Source: an uncultured Nocardiopsis sp. (lineage in GTDB: Bacteria > Actinomycetota > Actinomycetes > Streptosporangiales > Streptosporangiaceae). Taken from it: 6,255 nt of DNA. Position 1 is the first letter of the stretch, and each line of letters opens with the position of its first letter. Of this stretch, positions 4,823-6,255 are shown one piece after another. The DNA lies in contig CALGOD010000789.1 in the NCBI GenBank assembly GCA_937957845.1, positions 1 to 6,255 on the forward strand. Reading direction: 5' to 3'. A program made the translations under genes and the position numbers. The notes below the pieces were generated by a model. The model did not search any database and was not told the DNA's origin. It worked only from the letters and a program-made list of their open reading frames with translations.

Positions 4823-5818
4823 TCAGGCCGTGGGCGGGGTGCCCCGGAAGGTGCGACGGTAGGCGCTGGGAGAGACCCCGAGTTCGTCCTGCATGTGCCG
4901 GCGCAGTGACGCCGCCGTGCCGAAACCCGCCTCGCCCGCGATCCGGTCCACCGACAGGTCCGTCTCCTCCAACAACCGGCGGGCCCGGTCCATTCGTTGT
5001 CGGGCGATCCACCGTCCGGGGGACAGCCCCACCTCCTCACGGAACCGGCGTGTGAAGGTGCGTACGCTCACCGACTCGCACCGGGCCATCTCCTCCAGGT
5101 TCGGGCGCAGGTGCAGGTGCTCCAGCGCCCAGGCCCGCGCACGACCCGTGCCGGACCGCTCCGGCACGGGCACGGGAGTGCGGATGTACTGGGCCTGGCC
5201 CCCGTCGCGGTGGGGTGGGACGACGGTGCCGCGCGCCACCTCGTTGGCCACGGCCGCACCGTGGTCGGTGCGGATCATGTGCAGGGCCAGGTCGATGCCG
5301 GAAGCGACACCCGCGGCGGTCAGCACACGTCCGTTGTCGGTGTACAGCACGTCGGGGTCCAGGTCGATGCCCGGGTACATGGCGCGGAAGAAACCAGCGG
5401 ACTTCCAGTGGGTGGTCACCCGGCAGCCGCTCAGGAGCCCGGCGGCGGCGAGCACGAACGCCCCGGTGCAGATCGAGGCCACACGTGTCGAGGAGGGGAT
5501 GCGCGCCAGGGCCGAGGCCAGTGCCTCGTCGAGGGGATCGTGCGGGCGTTCGACGTAGTCCTCGTCGGCCGCGGGCAGGATCACCGTCTCCGCCTCGTCG
5601 AGAACCTCCGGGCCGTGCGCGACGTTGATGGTGAAGTCGGTGTCGGTCCGGACCTCGCCGGGTTCCAGCGCACAGGTGAGGACCTCGTAGAGCGGTTCAC
5701 CGGCGGCGTTTTCGGCCTGGCCGAACAGGCGGTGGACGATACCGGCCTCGATGGGCAGTACGCCGTGCCGGACGAGGACGGCCACGCGGTGGAGGCGGGG
5801 TGGGGGCGCAACGCTCAT
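4823..5818 (-). CDS. GlxA-type AraC family regulator with DJ-1/PfpI-like domain
   Basis: A 331-aa transcription regulator of the usual two-domain GlxA layout. Residues about 10-185 form a DJ-1/PfpI-like sensor domain: RVAVLVRHGVLPIE (11-24), VILPAADED (79-87), ICTGAFVLAAAGLLSGCRVTTHW (starting at 116, with Cys117 at the nucleophile elbow) and an ALHMIRTDHG helix (178-187). In these regulators the domain generally senses a ligand rather than acting as an enzyme. Residues about 226-325 carry the AraC double helix-turn-helix: NLEEMARCESVSVRTFTRRF (240-259), GLSPGRWI (264-271), LSVDRIAGEAGFG (288-300) and GVSPSAYRRTF (314-324). The ATG at 5818 is chosen because AAGGA lies 7 bases before it. A GTG at 5875 would add 19 unhelpful residues and has no such site. 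It probably controls the divergent transporter and itself; the palindrome between them is the likely target. Confidence 0.9.
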   Translation of the reverse strand: MSVAPPPRLHRVAVLVRHGVLPIEAGIVHRLFGQAENAAGEPLYEVLTCALEPGEVRTDTDFTINVAHGPEVLDEAETVILPAADEDYVERPHDPLDEALASALARIPSSTRVASICTGAFVLAAAGLLSGCRVTTHWKSAGFFRAMYPGIDLDPDVLYTDNGRVLTAAGVASGIDLALHMIRTDHGAAVANEVARGTVVPPHRDGGQAQYIRTPVPVPERSGTGRARAWALEHLHLRPNLEEMARCESVSVRTFTRRFREEVGLSPGRWIARQRMDRARRLLEETDLSVDRIAGEAGFGTAASLRRHMQDELGVSPSAYRRTFRGTPPTA

Positions 5819-5825
5819 GTCCCGA

Positions 5826-5830
5826 TCCTT
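5826..5830 (-). promoter_or_regulatory. Ribosome binding site that sets the GlxA-type start
   Basis: AAGGA on the minus strand, 7 bases before the ATG at 5818. It supports this start over the GTG at 5875, which would lie inside the intergenic palindrome. Confidence 0.55.
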
Positions 5831-5866
5831 GCGCATGTTGGCTTTCAGGACACTTTCGTCAGGGTG

Positions 5867-5881
5867 CGTCCTCACAGGACG
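5867..5881. promoter_or_regulatory. 15-bp palindrome in the regulator-transporter gap, candidate operator
   Basis: CGTCCT and AGGACG flank CAC, a perfect 6+3+6 inverted repeat. It ends 8 bases before the transporter ATG at 5890 and lies 49 bases before the regulator start. A further AGGAC half site sits at 5847-5851. A repressor bound here would block transporter expression directly. Confidence 0.4.
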
Positions 5882-5889
5882 GTGGTGTC

Positions 5890-6255
5890 ATGATCGACGA
5901 CACCGCCTCTCCACGACAACCCGTACCCGCCACGATTCACCGCGCGTGGCCGATCGCCCTGGTCGCGTGCCTGACCATCGTGGCCGCCGCTGCCTTCGCC
6001 GCGATGCCCGGACTGCTGACCGATCCCCTGCACACCGAGTACGCCTGGTCCCGCGGGTCGATCGGCATGGCGGCCTCGCTCAACATGATCGTCTACGGCC
6101 TGATCGCCCCGTTCGCCGCCGCCTTGATGGACCGTTTCGGCATCCGACGTATCGCCCTGGTGGCCCTGGGAGTCATCGTCGTGGGCGCCGGTCTGACCCC
6201 CGTCATGACCTCCGCCTGGCAGCTCACCCTGTACTGGGGGCTGCTCATCGGCGCG
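5890..6255 (+). CDS. MFS transporter, N-terminal part, cut by the right edge
   Basis: The frame is open from the ATG at 5890 to the end of the window (122 codons). After a polar N-terminus (1-19) come TM1 (about 21-40), TM2 (about 57-79), the MFS motif A sequence LMDRFGIRR (79-87), TM3 (about 88-104) and the start of TM4 (from about 110). The EYAWSRGSIG segment (50-59) between TM1 and TM2 resembles MFS proteins of the monocarboxylate, oxalate/formate and CynX-like groups, but the substrate cannot be told from a third of the protein. The usual length is about 400 aa. It is divergent from the GlxA-type regulator across 71 bases, an arrangement typical of a regulator controlling its neighbouring transporter. 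The ribosome binding site is poor (GGTGG 4 bases before the ATG), but no earlier start is available in this frame. Confidence 0.88.
   Translation, partial: MIDDTASPRQPVPATIHRAWPIALVACLTIVAAAAFAAMPGLLTDPLHTEYAWSRGSIGMAASLNMIVYGLIAPFAAALMDRFGIRRIALVALGVIVVGAGLTPVMTSAWQLTLYWGLLIGA

Noticed and set aside
4614..5012. Upstream extension of the lyase frame
   Set aside because: It would overlap the regulator gene and bury the signal peptide. AAGGA before the ATG at 4613 fixes the start.
5819..5875. GTG start at 5875 for the GlxA-type regulator
   Set aside because: The added 19 residues match nothing typical, there is no ribosome binding site, and it would overlap the palindrome. The ATG at 5818 has AAGGA at good spacing.
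4997..5893. 298-codon plus-strand frame
   Set aside because: Antisense of the GlxA-type regulator and crosses into the intergenic gap; no recognisable protein.
1..6255. CRISPR array, tRNA, rRNA, insertion sequence or phage integration site
   Set aside because: No regularly spaced repeats, no cloverleaf-like sequence, no transposase or integrase frame and no paired terminal repeats were seen by reading the window.

Overview
The window is high-GC DNA with actinomycete gene style: third codon positions are mostly G or C, several genes appear to lack Shine-Dalgarno sites, and a GlxA-type regulator faces an MFS transporter. A Nocardiopsis-like or related filamentous actinomycete is a reasonable guess, but nothing in the window fixes the genus. 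I see no rRNA, tRNA, CRISPR array, transposase or integrase.

Layout. (1) Positions 1-606, minus strand: the N-terminal two thirds or so of an HsdR-like PD-(D/E)xK nuclease, running off the left edge. It is less GC-rich (about 53-60% in hand-counted lines) than the rest (about 68-75%) and may carry a frameshift near 46-54. (2) Positions 607-1118: a 512-base divergent spacer with no convincing gene. (3) Positions 1119-3681, plus strand: four genes in a row. They are a YhhN/TMEM86-type membrane protein, an unrecognised 142-aa protein, an HD-domain phosphohydrolase and a YdcF/DUF218 protein. The first three have a -10-like box 6-7 bases before their ATG and no usable ribosome binding site, so each may start its own leaderless transcript. 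The fourth has a normal ribosome binding site and follows a hairpin. (4) Positions 3720-4613, minus strand: a secreted polysaccharide lyase of the PL14 type, convergent with the YdcF gene, with a 7+6+7 dyad upstream that could be its operator. (5) Positions 4823-5818, minus strand: a GlxA-type AraC regulator with a DJ-1/PfpI-like domain. It is divergent from (6) an MFS transporter, 5890 to the right edge. The 71 bases between them hold a 15-bp palindrome that may be the shared operator.

Functional picture. The regulator and transporter form a classic self-contained regulator-transporter pair. The lyase probably acts outside the cell on a uronate-containing polysaccharide. The four plus-strand genes are two hydrolase-like soluble proteins, a membrane lysolipid enzyme candidate and an unknown, and no single pathway ties them together from sequence alone. 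I did not find a clear new multi-gene system. The items most worth following are the run of leaderless starts, the lyase with its cysteine-bearing insert, the two dyads and the possible nuclease frameshift.
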